The position numbers were made by a program, and so were the translations under genes. A stretch of 12,367 nucleotides of DNA from Pseudomonadota bacterium. Its GTDB lineage: Bacteria > Pseudomonadota > Gammaproteobacteria > Burkholderiales > Rhodocyclaceae. The stretch covers positions 1-12,367 of the forward strand of contig JAEWVQ010000149.1 of assembly GCA_023459095.1 (NCBI GenBank), read 5' to 3'. Positions within the stretch are counted from its first letter, which is position 1, and every line of letters begins with the position of its first letter. The notes below the pieces were generated by a model. It searched no databases. It was not told the DNA's origin and was given only the letters and a program-made list of their open reading frames with translations. This document shows positions 6,041 through 12,367 of this stretch, in pieces.

Positions 6041-7705
6041 ATGAGCACATTCGTGAGCCGTCTCAAGGTGGGGCGCCGGCTGTTCCTGCTGCAGGCGCTG
6101 ATGCTGGCCTTCATCGTCTTCACCGGCATTTCCGGGCTGATCGGCATGGCGAGCACGCTGTCCAGCCTGGAGAAGATGCAGCGTGACCTGATGGTGCCGG
6201 TCGAGCGCCTGGGTACCGTGCGCACCGCGCTGCAGGGCGTGAATCTGGAGTTGCTGCGAGCCTTGCAGCACGAGCCCGGGCACGAGCTCGCGGCCCTGCA
6301 CGACCATCCGCTGAGCCGCCATCTGGACAATGCCCAGGCCCAGCTCCAGCGCATGCAACAGGAGTGGTCGGCGTTCCGCGCCGTGGAACTCGACGGGGCC
6401 GAGCCGCAGCGCCTGTCGGCGGCGTTCGACGCTGACCTGCCGCGCATCACCGCGGTGGCCACCGCGGCCATCGCCACGCTGCGCGGCGGCGACTATTCGA
6501 GCGCGGCGCTGCGCCCCTTCATCGTCGAAGGCCAGGCGCTGATGATGGCGCGGGCGGGCGAGCTCGACCAGCTGGCCGAATTGCAGCTCGCCGAAGGCCG
6601 CCGCATGGCCGCCGCCGCCGAAGCCTATTACGGTGTCGAGCGCTGGCGCCTGCTCGCCCTCGTGGTGGTCGCCGCCGGTCTCAGCCTGGCGCTGGGCGTG
6701 GTGGTGACGCGCTCGATCACCGCGCCCCTCGAGCGCGCGGTCGGCTTCGCCGAGAGCGTTGCCGCCGGCCGCCTCGACGCCCAGCACGCGCTCGACGGCG
6801 GCGGCGACGAACTCGGCCGCCTGGGCGCCGCGCTCAATGCCATGCGCAACGATCTGCGCGAGGTCATCGGCGATCTGCAGCGGGCCACCGAGCAGTTGTC
6901 GTCGTCGGCTTCCCAGCTCACCACCACGAGCGATCAGGTGAGCAACGCGTCGGGCCTGCAGAGCGAGGCGGCGTCGTCGATGGCGGCTTCGATCGAGGAG
7001 GTCACGGTGAGCATCAACCACGTCGCCGACTCCGCGCGCGAGGCCGCGCGTCTGGCGCAGGAGGCCGGCGAGCAGAGCGCGAGCGGCAGCCAGGTGGTCA
7101 ACCAGGCGGTCGACGCGATGCGTGGCGTGGCCGCGAGCATCGGCTCGGCCACCACCGCGATGGAGGCGCTGCGCACCCGCGCCAGCGACATTTCGCGCGT
7201 CGTCGGGGTGATCCGCGAAGTGGCCGACCAGACCAATCTGCTCGCGCTCAACGCCGCGATCGAGGCTGCGCGCGCCGGCGAGCAGGGCCGCGGCTTCGCC
7301 GTGGTCGCCGACGAGGTGCGCAAGCTCGCCGAGCGCACCGCGGGCTCCACCACCGAAATCACCCAGTCGATCGAGGCCATCCAGCACGAGGTCGCCAATG
7401 CTTTCGGGGTCATGGAGCAGAGCGCGCGCAATGCCGGCACCGGGGTCGAGGTCGCCAATCAGGCAGGCGAGGCGATCACCGTGATCGCCGAGCGTGCGCA
7501 TTCGGTCGATGCGGTGGTCGCCGACATCTCCAACGCCCTCCACGAGCAGGGCGCGGCCGCCAACGACATCGCGCGCAACGTCGAGCAGATCGCCGAAATG
7601 GCCACGCAGAACGTGAACATGGTGCAGCAGGCCGCCGCCGCCTCGCACCGGCTGCACGGCCTGGCGCAGGAAATCAGCGTGTTGCTGCAGCGCTTCCGCA
7701 TGTAA
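6041..7705 (+). CDS. Methyl-accepting chemotaxis protein
   Basis: A 554-residue transmembrane chemoreceptor. Transmembrane segment 1 lies near residues 14-37. The periplasmic region of about 160 residues (38-200) looks all-helical, like a four-helix-bundle sensor. Transmembrane segment 2 spans about 203-225, followed by a HAMP domain (about 225-280) starting at SITAPLERA. A long cytoplasmic coiled coil follows, with the conserved signalling tip from E393 (EVADQTNLLALNAAIEAAR, then GFAVVADEVRKLAERT). The tip is where CheA and CheW bind. The C-terminus (LQRFRM) has no CheR/CheB-binding pentapeptide, so adaptation probably depends on other receptors. An AAGGAAA ribosome site at 6029-6035 sets the ATG. 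Ligand unknown; proximity to tungstate uptake genes is suggestive at most, since it has its own candidate promoter. Confidence 0.93.
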   Translation: MSTFVSRLKVGRRLFLLQALMLAFIVFTGISGLIGMASTLSSLEKMQRDLMVPVERLGTVRTALQGVNLELLRALQHEPGHELAALHDHPLSRHLDNAQAQLQRMQQEWSAFRAVELDGAEPQRLSAAFDADLPRITAVATAAIATLRGGDYSSAALRPFIVEGQALMMARAGELDQLAELQLAEGRRMAAAAEAYYGVERWRLLALVVVAAGLSLALGVVVTRSITAPLERAVGFAESVAAGRLDAQHALDGGGDELGRLGAALNAMRNDLREVIGDLQRATEQLSSSASQLTTTSDQVSNASGLQSEAASSMAASIEEVTVSINHVADSAREAARLAQEAGEQSASGSQVVNQAVDAMRGVAASIGSATTAMEALRTRASDISRVVGVIREVADQTNLLALNAAIEAARAGEQGRGFAVVADEVRKLAERTAGSTTEITQSIEAIQHEVANAFGVMEQSARNAGTGVEVANQAGEAITVIAERAHSVDAVVADISNALHEQGAAANDIARNVEQIAEMATQNVNMVQQAAAASHRLHGLAQEISVLLQRFRM

Positions 7706-7749
7706 GCGGGCGCGGCATCCGCCGGCCGGGGCCGGGAAGGGGGCAGGGG

Positions 7750-8262
7750 TCAGGCGCCGGTGGCGTCGTCGCGCGCCGCCACCCAGTGCCCCGACTTGCC
7801 GCCGAGTTTTTCCTGCAGCTGGATGTCGGTCATGCGCATGCCGCGGTCGACCGCCTTGCACATGTCGTAGATGGTGAGGAGGGCGACGTTGAGCGCGGTG
7901 AGCGCCTCCATCTCGACCCCGGTGCGGCCCACGGTCTCGGCGGTGACGGTGCAGGTGATCGCGTTCGCGGCGGGGTCGCTGTCGAAGTCGACGGCGACGC
8001 GGGTGAGCGGGATCGGGTGGCACAGCGGGATCAGGTCGCTGGTGCGCTTGGCGCCCTGGATCGCGGCGATGCGGGCGATACCGAGCACGTCGCCCTTTTT
8101 CGCGGTGCCGGCGCGGATCATCGAGAAGGTTTCCGGCCGCATCAGGATGCGGCCGCTCGCCACCGCGACGCGGCGGGTCTCGGCCTTGGCGCCGACATCG
8201 ACCATGTGGGCCTGGCCCTCGGCGTCGAAATGGGTGAGGGTGGGGCTGGGCTGAGCTTTCAT
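7750..8262 (-). CDS. moaC: MoaC, cyclic pyranopterin monophosphate synthase
   Basis: A 170-residue protein that, with MoaA, turns GTP into cyclic pyranopterin monophosphate, the first intermediate of molybdopterin and thus of both molybdenum and tungsten cofactors. Visible family motifs: KKGDVLGIARIAAIQGAKRT, the LCHPIPL motif with the active-site histidine, GVEMEALTALNVALLTIYDM with the paired glutamates, and the DMCKAVD aspartate and lysine. The ATG (complement of 8260-8262) gives MKAQPSPTLTHFD, which matches the usual MoaC start; the frame stays open about 100 bases upstream but encodes Arg/Pro-rich residues without conservation. No clear ribosome site is seen. It is convergent with the chemoreceptor (44 bases apart) and divergent from bepA. 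MoaC supplies the pterin that AorB needs; no other moa gene is in the window. Confidence 0.96.
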   Translation of the reverse strand: MKAQPSPTLTHFDAEGQAHMVDVGAKAETRRVAVASGRILMRPETFSMIRAGTAKKGDVLGIARIAAIQGAKRTSDLIPLCHPIPLTRVAVDFDSDPAANAITCTVTAETVGRTGVEMEALTALNVALLTIYDMCKAVDRGMRMTDIQLQEKLGGKSGHWVAARDDATGA

Positions 8263-8355
8263 CGCGGGGGGTGGCCGCAGCGGCGGCCGATGGCGTGACA
8301 GGGGTGGGCGGAAGCGGGCGGAGCGGAGCGCGGGGAACCGCGCCGCGTGGGCGGG

Positions 8356-8361
8356 TATCAT
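8356..8361 (+). promoter_or_regulatory. Candidate -10 element of bepA
   Basis: TATCAT stands eight bases before the ATG of the protease gene, so the predicted transcript would begin at or within two bases of the start codon. No Shine-Dalgarno sequence or good -35 box is visible. The arrangement repeats what is seen before tupB. The rest of the 107-base moaC-bepA divergent region (8263-8369) shows no other convincing site. Confidence 0.4.
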
Positions 8362-8369
8362 AGCACCCG

Positions 8370-9803
8370 ATGATGCGCCGACCTCTCGCCCTGCTGCTCA
8401 GCCTCGCGCTGGCCTTCCCCGCACGAGCCATCGATCTGCCCGATCTTGGCGACGTCGCGGCGTCCGAACTGTCGCCTGCGGCGGAGCGCCGCATCGGCGA
8501 GGAGATCATCCAGCACATCCGCTGGAAGGATGCCGCCTATCTCGACGATCCGGAGGTCGAGGAGTACGTCAACCGGCTCGGCCGCCGGCTGGCCGCGGTG
8601 AGCAACAATCCGCAGCAGGATTTCGACTTCTTCGTGGTCAAGGACGCCACGCTCAACGCCTTCGCCCTGCCCGGCGGCTACATCGGCCTGCACACCGGGC
8701 TGATTCTCGCTGCGCAGAGCGAGTCCGAGCTGGCTTCGGTGGTCGGTCACGAAATCGCCCACGTCACCCAGCGCCACATCGCCCAGATCGTCGGCAAGCA
8801 GAGCCAGTCGGCGATGTTGATGCTGGCCTCGCTGCTGGTCGCAGTGCTCGCCGCGCGCAGCAGCGCCGATGCCAGCATGGCCGCGGTCGCCGCCGGGCAG
8901 GCGGGGGCGCTGCAGTCGCAGCTCGGCTATTCGCGCGACTTCGAGCGCGATGCCGACCGCGTCGGTCTCACCACGCTGGAGGCCGCCGGTTTCGACGTGC
9001 GCGGCATGCCCGCGTTCTTCGAGCGCCTGCAGCGCAACGGCCGGCTGTACGAGAACAACGCTCCGGCCTATCTGCGCTCGCACCCGCTGACCACCGAGCG
9101 CATCTCCGACATGGAGAACCGTGCCTCGTCGATGCGCTACCGCCAGGTGCCGGACTCCGCCGACTTCCGCTTCGTGCGCGCCAAGCTGCGCGCGCTCGAC
9201 GGCACCGCGGTGGATACCGCGCGTGATCTGCAGGACAGGCTGGCCAAGTCGCCCACCGACGAGGCCCTGCGCTACGCGCTGGCGCGCGCCCAGCTGCGCG
9301 CCGGCCAGCTCGCCGAGGCGCAGGCCAGCGCCGAAGCCCTGCGCCGCGGCGCCGCGCCTTCGCCCTTCATCGACACCCTCGTCGCCGAGATCCAGCTCGC
9401 CCGCAACGACGGCGCTGCCGCGGTGCACACGCTGGAGGCCGCGCGCAAGGCGTTTCCGGCGAGCCGCAGCCTGGTCTATGCGCTGGCCGACGCGCAGATC
9501 CTCGCCGGCCGGCCCGCCGACGCGGTGACCACGGTGCGGCGGGCGCAGCAGGAGCGCAGCGACGACGTCCGCCTGTGGACGCTGACGTCGCGCGCCCAGG
9601 CCGCGCTCGGCCGGCGCACCGCGCAGCATCGCGCGCAGGCCGAAGTCTATGTGCTGCAGGGCAGCCTGCCGGCCGCGGTCGAGCAGCTGGAGATCGCGCG
9701 CAAGGCCGGCGACGGCGATTTCTACGAACTGTCCGCGGTCGATGCCCGCCTGCGCGAGCTCAAGACGCGCCTGATCGAGGAGCGGCGTGAGCGCGACAAC
9801 TAG
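8370..9803 (+). CDS. bepA: Periplasmic M48-family zinc metalloprotease, BepA-like, with TPR region
   Basis: A 477-residue exported protease. A signal peptide (about residues 1-20, ending in ARA) precedes the mature protein. The M48 domain (about 35-240) carries the zinc motif HEIAH at 127-131, and the third ligand is probably E192 in FERDADRVG. The C-terminal half (about 250-470) is a series of Ala/Leu-rich helical pairs typical of TPR repeats. This order matches BepA (YfgC), which helps LptD and BamA mature in the outer membrane and degrades stalled forms. A short hydrophobic segment after HEIAH (SAMLMLASLLVAVLAA) corresponds to the membrane-facing region of the family. ATG 8370 or 8373 may be used. 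Beta-barrel-assembly-enhancing protease is the likely role; other M48 periplasmic proteases such as LoiP lack the TPR part. Confidence 0.92.
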   Translation: MMRRPLALLLSLALAFPARAIDLPDLGDVAASELSPAAERRIGEEIIQHIRWKDAAYLDDPEVEEYVNRLGRRLAAVSNNPQQDFDFFVVKDATLNAFALPGGYIGLHTGLILAAQSESELASVVGHEIAHVTQRHIAQIVGKQSQSAMLMLASLLVAVLAARSSADASMAAVAAGQAGALQSQLGYSRDFERDADRVGLTTLEAAGFDVRGMPAFFERLQRNGRLYENNAPAYLRSHPLTTERISDMENRASSMRYRQVPDSADFRFVRAKLRALDGTAVDTARDLQDRLAKSPTDEALRYALARAQLRAGQLAEAQASAEALRRGAAPSPFIDTLVAEIQLARNDGAAAVHTLEAARKAFPASRSLVYALADAQILAGRPADAVTTVRRAQQERSDDVRLWTLTSRAQAALGRRTAQHRAQAEVYVLQGSLPAAVEQLEIARKAGDGDFYELSAVDARLRELKTRLIEERRERDN

Positions 9804-9864
9804 CGCCGCCGGCCGCGTCCCGCGCCCCTGAGCCACCTGCCTTCCGGGGGGTGGGCTTTTCCAT

Positions 9865-9880
9865 TAAAATCCGCAGGATT
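9865..9880 (+). promoter_or_regulatory. Candidate -10 element and small inverted repeat before tusA
   Basis: TAAAAT (9865-9870) is the best -10 match in the bepA-tusA gap, with only a weak -35 (TTCCGG, 9842-9847). It overlaps a perfect short inverted repeat AATCC-GCA-GGATT (9868-9880) that covers the predicted start point near 9877. The repeat could be an operator or chance. Confidence 0.35.
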
Positions 9881-9899
9881 GCTGATCAAGGACGAGTCG

Positions 9900-10130
9900 A
9901 TGGATTTTGACAAGGAAGTGGATGCCCGCGGGTTGAACTGCCCGCTGCCGATCCTGCGTGCGAAGAAGGCGCTGGCCGAGATGGAGCCGGGCCAGGTGGT
10001 CCGGGTGGTGGCGACCGATCCGGGTTCGGTGAAGGATTTCCAGGCCTTTGCCAAGCAGACCGGCAACGAGCTCGTGCACCAGCGCGAAACCGCGGACAAG
10101 GCGTTCGAGTTCTTCATGAAGCGCAAGTAA
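9900..10130 (+). CDS. tusA: TusA-family sulfurtransferase
   Basis: A 76-residue TusA/SirA/YedF-type sulfur carrier. The N-terminal motif RGLNCPLPILRAKKAL holds the C-P-x-P signature whose cysteine carries persulfide sulfur in the cytoplasm. Family members feed sulfur to tRNA thiolation, to molybdenum cofactor synthesis or to sulfur oxidation; sequence alone does not say which. An AAGGA site at 9888-9892, seven bases upstream, fixes the ATG at 9900; an upstream in-frame TTG at 9879 lies before that site. The gene is a single unit with its own candidate promoter and a strong terminator just downstream. Nearby moaC and the tungsten enzyme make a cofactor link possible, but TusA is a general housekeeping protein. 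Confidence 0.93.
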   Translation: MDFDKEVDARGLNCPLPILRAKKALAEMEPGQVVRVVATDPGSVKDFQAFAKQTGNELVHQRETADKAFEFFMKRK

Positions 10131-10156
10131 GGATTCCGATTTGCGCGGTCGAACGA

Positions 10157-10181
10157 GGGGCTTCCTGCAAGCCCCTTTTTT
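10157..10181 (+). terminator. Intrinsic terminator after tusA
   Basis: GGGGCTT (10157-10163) pairs perfectly with AAGCCCC (10169-10175) around a five-base loop, followed directly by six T residues (10176-10181). It begins 27 bases after the tusA stop and ends the tusA transcript, so the efflux genes downstream need their own promoter. Confidence 0.93.
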
Positions 10182-10263
10182 GCGCCCGTTCTTTTCGTGC
10201 CCCTTTGGCCTGAATTTGCCCTGAGCCGCGGTCGCGGGGTGATGTTGCGATGCAGCGGCAGGC

Positions 10264-10293
10264 TTGGTTGATCGGCGCCGGTCTCGTTATAGT
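10264..10293 (+). promoter_or_regulatory. Candidate promoter of the efflux genes
   Basis: TATAGT (10288-10293) is a good -10 element in the 222-base gap after tusA. A weak -35, TTGGTT (10264-10269), lies 18 bases upstream; TTGATC (10268-10273) is a closer match but only 14 bases away. Transcription would start near 10300. Confidence 0.45.
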
Positions 10294-10301
10294 GTCATCA
10301 G

Positions 10302-10320
10302 GGTGTCGCCCGGCGACGCC
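10302..10320. promoter_or_regulatory. Palindrome at the efflux promoter, possible operator
   Basis: GTCGCC (10305-10310) and GGCGAC (10312-10317) flank one base and form a perfect palindrome; GG and CC extend it outward past one mismatch to 10302-10320. It covers the stretch just after the predicted transcription start, where a repressor of an efflux operon would bind. No regulator gene is adjacent in the window. Confidence 0.4.
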
Positions 10321-10352
10321 ATGAAAGAACGGGAGGGTTGTCGATCGTGCAC

Positions 10353-11834
10353 ATGGCATGGCCGATGAACAACGCACGCATGGCCGTGCGGGCGGCGCTG
10401 ATCGTGGCGCTTGGCGGCGCCCTCGGCGCGTGCGCGCTGGCCCCGCCGCATGAGACGCCGCCGCTGGCGGTTGCCGCCCACTACCCCGAGGATGCACGCC
10501 TGCCTGGCGCGGCATCGATCGCGCCGCCGCAGGACTGGCGCGCCTATTTCGCCGAGCCGCGGCTGCAGGCCCTGATCGAGCAGGCGCTGGAGAACAGCCG
10601 CGACCTGCGCAGCGCCGCGCTGCGCGTCGCCGAGGCGCGTGCGGCCTACGGCATCCAGCGTGCGGATCGCTTTCCCACCGTGGGCGTGGGGGTCGATGCC
10701 AGCCGCGCGCGCACCCCCGCCGATCTCAGCGTCACCGGGCGCACCCAGACCGGCGGCCGCTACGACGTGGGCGCCAGTCTCGCGACCTGGGAGCTCGATC
10801 TCTGGGGGCGGGTGCGCGATCTCGAGGAGGCCGCGTTGCAGAACTATCTGGCGACCGACGCCGGGCGGCGCGCGCTCGCGGTCGGTCTGGTCGCGCAGGT
10901 CGCCGATGCCTATCTGGGGCTGCGCGAACTCGACGAGCGCCTCGCGCTCGCGCGGCGCACGATCGAGAGCCGCCAGGAGTCGTTCCGCATCTTCACCCGG
11001 CGCTTCGAGGTCGGCGCCACCTCCCGGCTCGATCTGACCCAGGTCGAAACCCTGCTCACCCAGGCCCAGGCGCTCGGCGCCCAGCTCGAACAGGCGCGGG
11101 CCCGCCAGGCCCATGCGCTGGCCCTGCTGGTGGGGGCGCCGCTCGATCTGCCGCCGGCGCAGGGCGCTTTCGACGACGGCGTGGTGCTGCACGAACTTGC
11201 CCCCGGGCTGCCCTCCGAACTGCTCACCCTGCGCCCCGACATCGTCGCCGCCGAACACCGCCTGCGCGCAGCCAGCGCCAACATCGGTGCGGCGCGCGCG
11301 GCCTTCTTTCCGCGCATCGCGCTCACCGCTTCGGCGGGCACCGCGAGCGCCGAACTCGGCGGCCTGTTCGAACCGGGCAGCGGCGCGTGGCGGTTTGCGC
11401 CCAGCGTGGCGCTGCCGATCTTCGATGGCGGGCGTCGGCGCGCGGCGCTCGAACTCGCCGCAGTGCGCCGCGAGATTGCCGTCGCCGACTACGAGCGGAC
11501 CGTGCAGGCGGCGTTCCGCGACGTCGCCGACGCGCTCGCCGCGCATCACTGGCTGAGCGAGCAGGTGCGCATCCAGCGTGCCGCGCTCGCCGCCCTGACC
11601 GAGCGCGCGCGCCTCGCCACGCTGCGCTACGACAACGGCGCGGCGCGCTATCTCGAAGTGCTCGACGCCCAGCGCGACCTGCTCGGCGCCGAACAGCAAC
11701 TGGTGCAGACGCGGCGCGCCCTGCTGTCGAGCCGGGTCGCGCTCTATGCCGCGCTCGGCGGCGGCGAGGCCGCATTCGCGACCGCCGGGGAGCGCGTGCC
11801 GTCTGCCGCGGCTCACGAGCATTCAACAAGGTAG
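10353..11834 (+). CDS. NodT-family outer-membrane efflux lipoprotein
   Basis: A roughly 493-residue outer-membrane channel of tripartite exporters (OprM/NodT type). The lipoprotein signal ends in the lipobox L24-G-A-C27. Two repeated outer-membrane efflux domains follow. The first includes WELDLWGRVRDLEEAA and a long helical region with RFEVGATSRLDLTQ. The second includes LLTLRPDIVAAEHRLRAA and SVALPIFDGGRRRAALE. These are classic family motifs, and length is normal. The start is uncertain: GGGAGG at 10331-10336 best suits GTG 10347, while ATG 10353 and ATG 10365 are also in frame; all keep the lipobox. The fusion protein gene begins five bases after the stop, so both are one operon. Substrate cannot be told. 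Confidence 0.92.
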   Translation: MAWPMNNARMAVRAALIVALGGALGACALAPPHETPPLAVAAHYPEDARLPGAASIAPPQDWRAYFAEPRLQALIEQALENSRDLRSAALRVAEARAAYGIQRADRFPTVGVGVDASRARTPADLSVTGRTQTGGRYDVGASLATWELDLWGRVRDLEEAALQNYLATDAGRRALAVGLVAQVADAYLGLRELDERLALARRTIESRQESFRIFTRRFEVGATSRLDLTQVETLLTQAQALGAQLEQARARQAHALALLVGAPLDLPPAQGAFDDGVVLHELAPGLPSELLTLRPDIVAAEHRLRAASANIGAARAAFFPRIALTASAGTASAELGGLFEPGSGAWRFAPSVALPIFDGGRRRAALELAAVRREIAVADYERTVQAAFRDVADALAAHHWLSEQVRIQRAALAALTERARLATLRYDNGAARYLEVLDAQRDLLGAEQQLVQTRRALLSSRVALYAALGGGEAAFATAGERVPSAAAHEHSTR

Positions 11835-11839
11835 GGATC

Positions 11840-12367
11840 ATGTCTGCGCTGTCGAAGAACAAGCTGATGGGGGCCGTGGTCGCGGCCGCGGTGATCGTCG
11901 CCGGCGTGCTGGCGTGGTCGGGCATGCGCCCGCAGGGGCCGGGCGAGGGCTTCGTCAGCGGCAACGGCCGCATCGAGGCCACGGAGATCGATGTCGCTAC
12001 CCGGCTGGGCGGCCGGGTGGTCGAGATCAGCGTCGGCGAGGGCGACTTCGTCAAGGCCGGCGACGTGCTCGCGCAGATGCAGGTCGACGTGCTCAACGCC
12101 CAGCGCGAGGAAGCCCGTGCGCGCCACCAGCAGTCGATCAACGCGGTCGGCAGCGCCGAGGCCCAGGTCGCGGTGCGCGAGAGCGACCTCGCCGCGGCGC
12201 AGGCCCTGGTGTCGCAGCGCGAAACCGAGCTCGATGCCGCGCAGCGCCGGCTGGCGCGTTCGCAGACGCTGTCCGCGGAAGGCGCGGCATCGATCCAGGA
12301 GCTCGACGACGATCGTGCCCGCATGCGCAGCGCCGAAGCCGCGGTGAGCGCGGCCAAGGCCCAGGTG
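11840..12367 (+). CDS. HlyD-family membrane fusion protein, 3' end outside window
   Basis: The first 176 residues of a periplasmic adaptor protein. A single N-terminal membrane anchor (about residues 9-27) precedes the biotinyl-lipoyl-like half motif: NGRIEATEIDVATRLGGRVV, followed by a VGEGDFVKAGDVLAQM segment. From about residue 85 to the window end it is Ala/Gln/Glu-rich alpha-hairpin coiled coil. The wording of the lipoyl motif resembles adaptors that work with ABC-2 type exporters (YbhG-like) more than RND pumps, but the pump gene lies beyond the window. The ATG at 11840 follows a TAGGGA stretch that overlaps the stop of the channel gene. It would link the inner-membrane pump to the NodT-type channel. 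The gene runs off the right edge without interruption and shows no damage. Confidence 0.9.
   Translation, partial: MSALSKNKLMGAVVAAAVIVAGVLAWSGMRPQGPGEGFVSGNGRIEATEIDVATRLGGRVVEISVGEGDFVKAGDVLAQMQVDVLNAQREEARARHQQSINAVGSAEAQVAVRESDLAAAQALVSQRETELDAAQRRLARSQTLSAEGAASIQELDDDRARMRSAEAAVSAAKAQV

Noticed and set aside
7722..7735. GC palindrome between the chemoreceptor and moaC as a shared terminator
   Set aside because: The arms CCGGCC/GGCCGG are separated by only two bases, which leaves at most a five-pair stem, and no T-tract follows on either strand.
8263..8361. Upstream extension of moaC to an ATG at 8361 (complement)
   Set aside because: The extra 33 residues are Arg/Pro/Ala-rich and unlike MoaC. 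The ATG at 8262 gives the usual length and would leave room for the divergent promoter.
5882..8518. 878-codon minus-strand open frame across the chemoreceptor and moaC
   Set aside because: It overlaps real genes on both strands, crosses moaC in the wrong frame and shows no recognisable domain.
10287..11822. 511-codon minus-strand open frame opposite the outer-membrane efflux gene
   Set aside because: Low-complexity Arg/Gly/Ala/Glu composition with no motif; the plus strand codes for a clear NodT-family protein.
1..12367. Signs of recent horizontal transfer or mobile elements
   Set aside because: Base composition and codon use appear even across all genes, and I see no transposase, integrase, direct repeats or tRNA boundary.

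Overview
The window is about 12.4 kb of very GC-rich bacterial chromosome. Codons end mostly in G or C. Gene content and protein style point to a betaproteobacterium of the Rhodocyclales (Thauera/Azoarcus/Aromatoleum type). This assignment comes from protein recognition and composition, not from a marker gene. I see no RNA genes, insertion sequences, CRISPR arrays or phage genes.

Left part (1-4454): an operon for a tungsten-dependent aldehyde:ferredoxin oxidoreductase of the Aromatoleum AorABC type. It has a sigma70-like promoter, a small inverted repeat and a structured leader. These are followed by aorA (ferredoxin-like, four [4Fe-4S] sites), aorB (tungsten-pterin catalytic subunit), aorC (FAD/NADH subunit), aorD (MoaD/ThiS-like, ending Gly-Gly) and a small unrecognised ORF. 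A perfect 13-bp GC stem-loop sits between aorB and aorC.

Middle part (4455-8262): tupB and tupC, the permease and ATPase of a tungstate ABC importer, with no tupA binding protein in the window. Next is a methyl-accepting chemotaxis protein with a good candidate FliA (sigma28) promoter. Convergent to it is moaC, an early molybdenum/tungsten cofactor biosynthesis gene. Tungstate uptake, pterin synthesis, cofactor maturation and the enzyme that uses the cofactor therefore lie together.

Right part (8263-12367): a periplasmic M48 metalloprotease of the BepA type is transcribed divergently from moaC. It is followed by tusA, a clear intrinsic terminator, and then a promoter region leading into a NodT-family outer-membrane efflux lipoprotein. 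The last gene is an HlyD-type membrane fusion protein, cut off by the window end. These last two probably belong to a tripartite exporter whose inner-membrane pump lies beyond the window.

The most unusual points are the GC stem-loop inside the aor operon, the unrecognised ORF after aorD, the tupBC pair without tupA, the sigma28 site before the chemoreceptor, and two genes that look as if they are transcribed without a leader.
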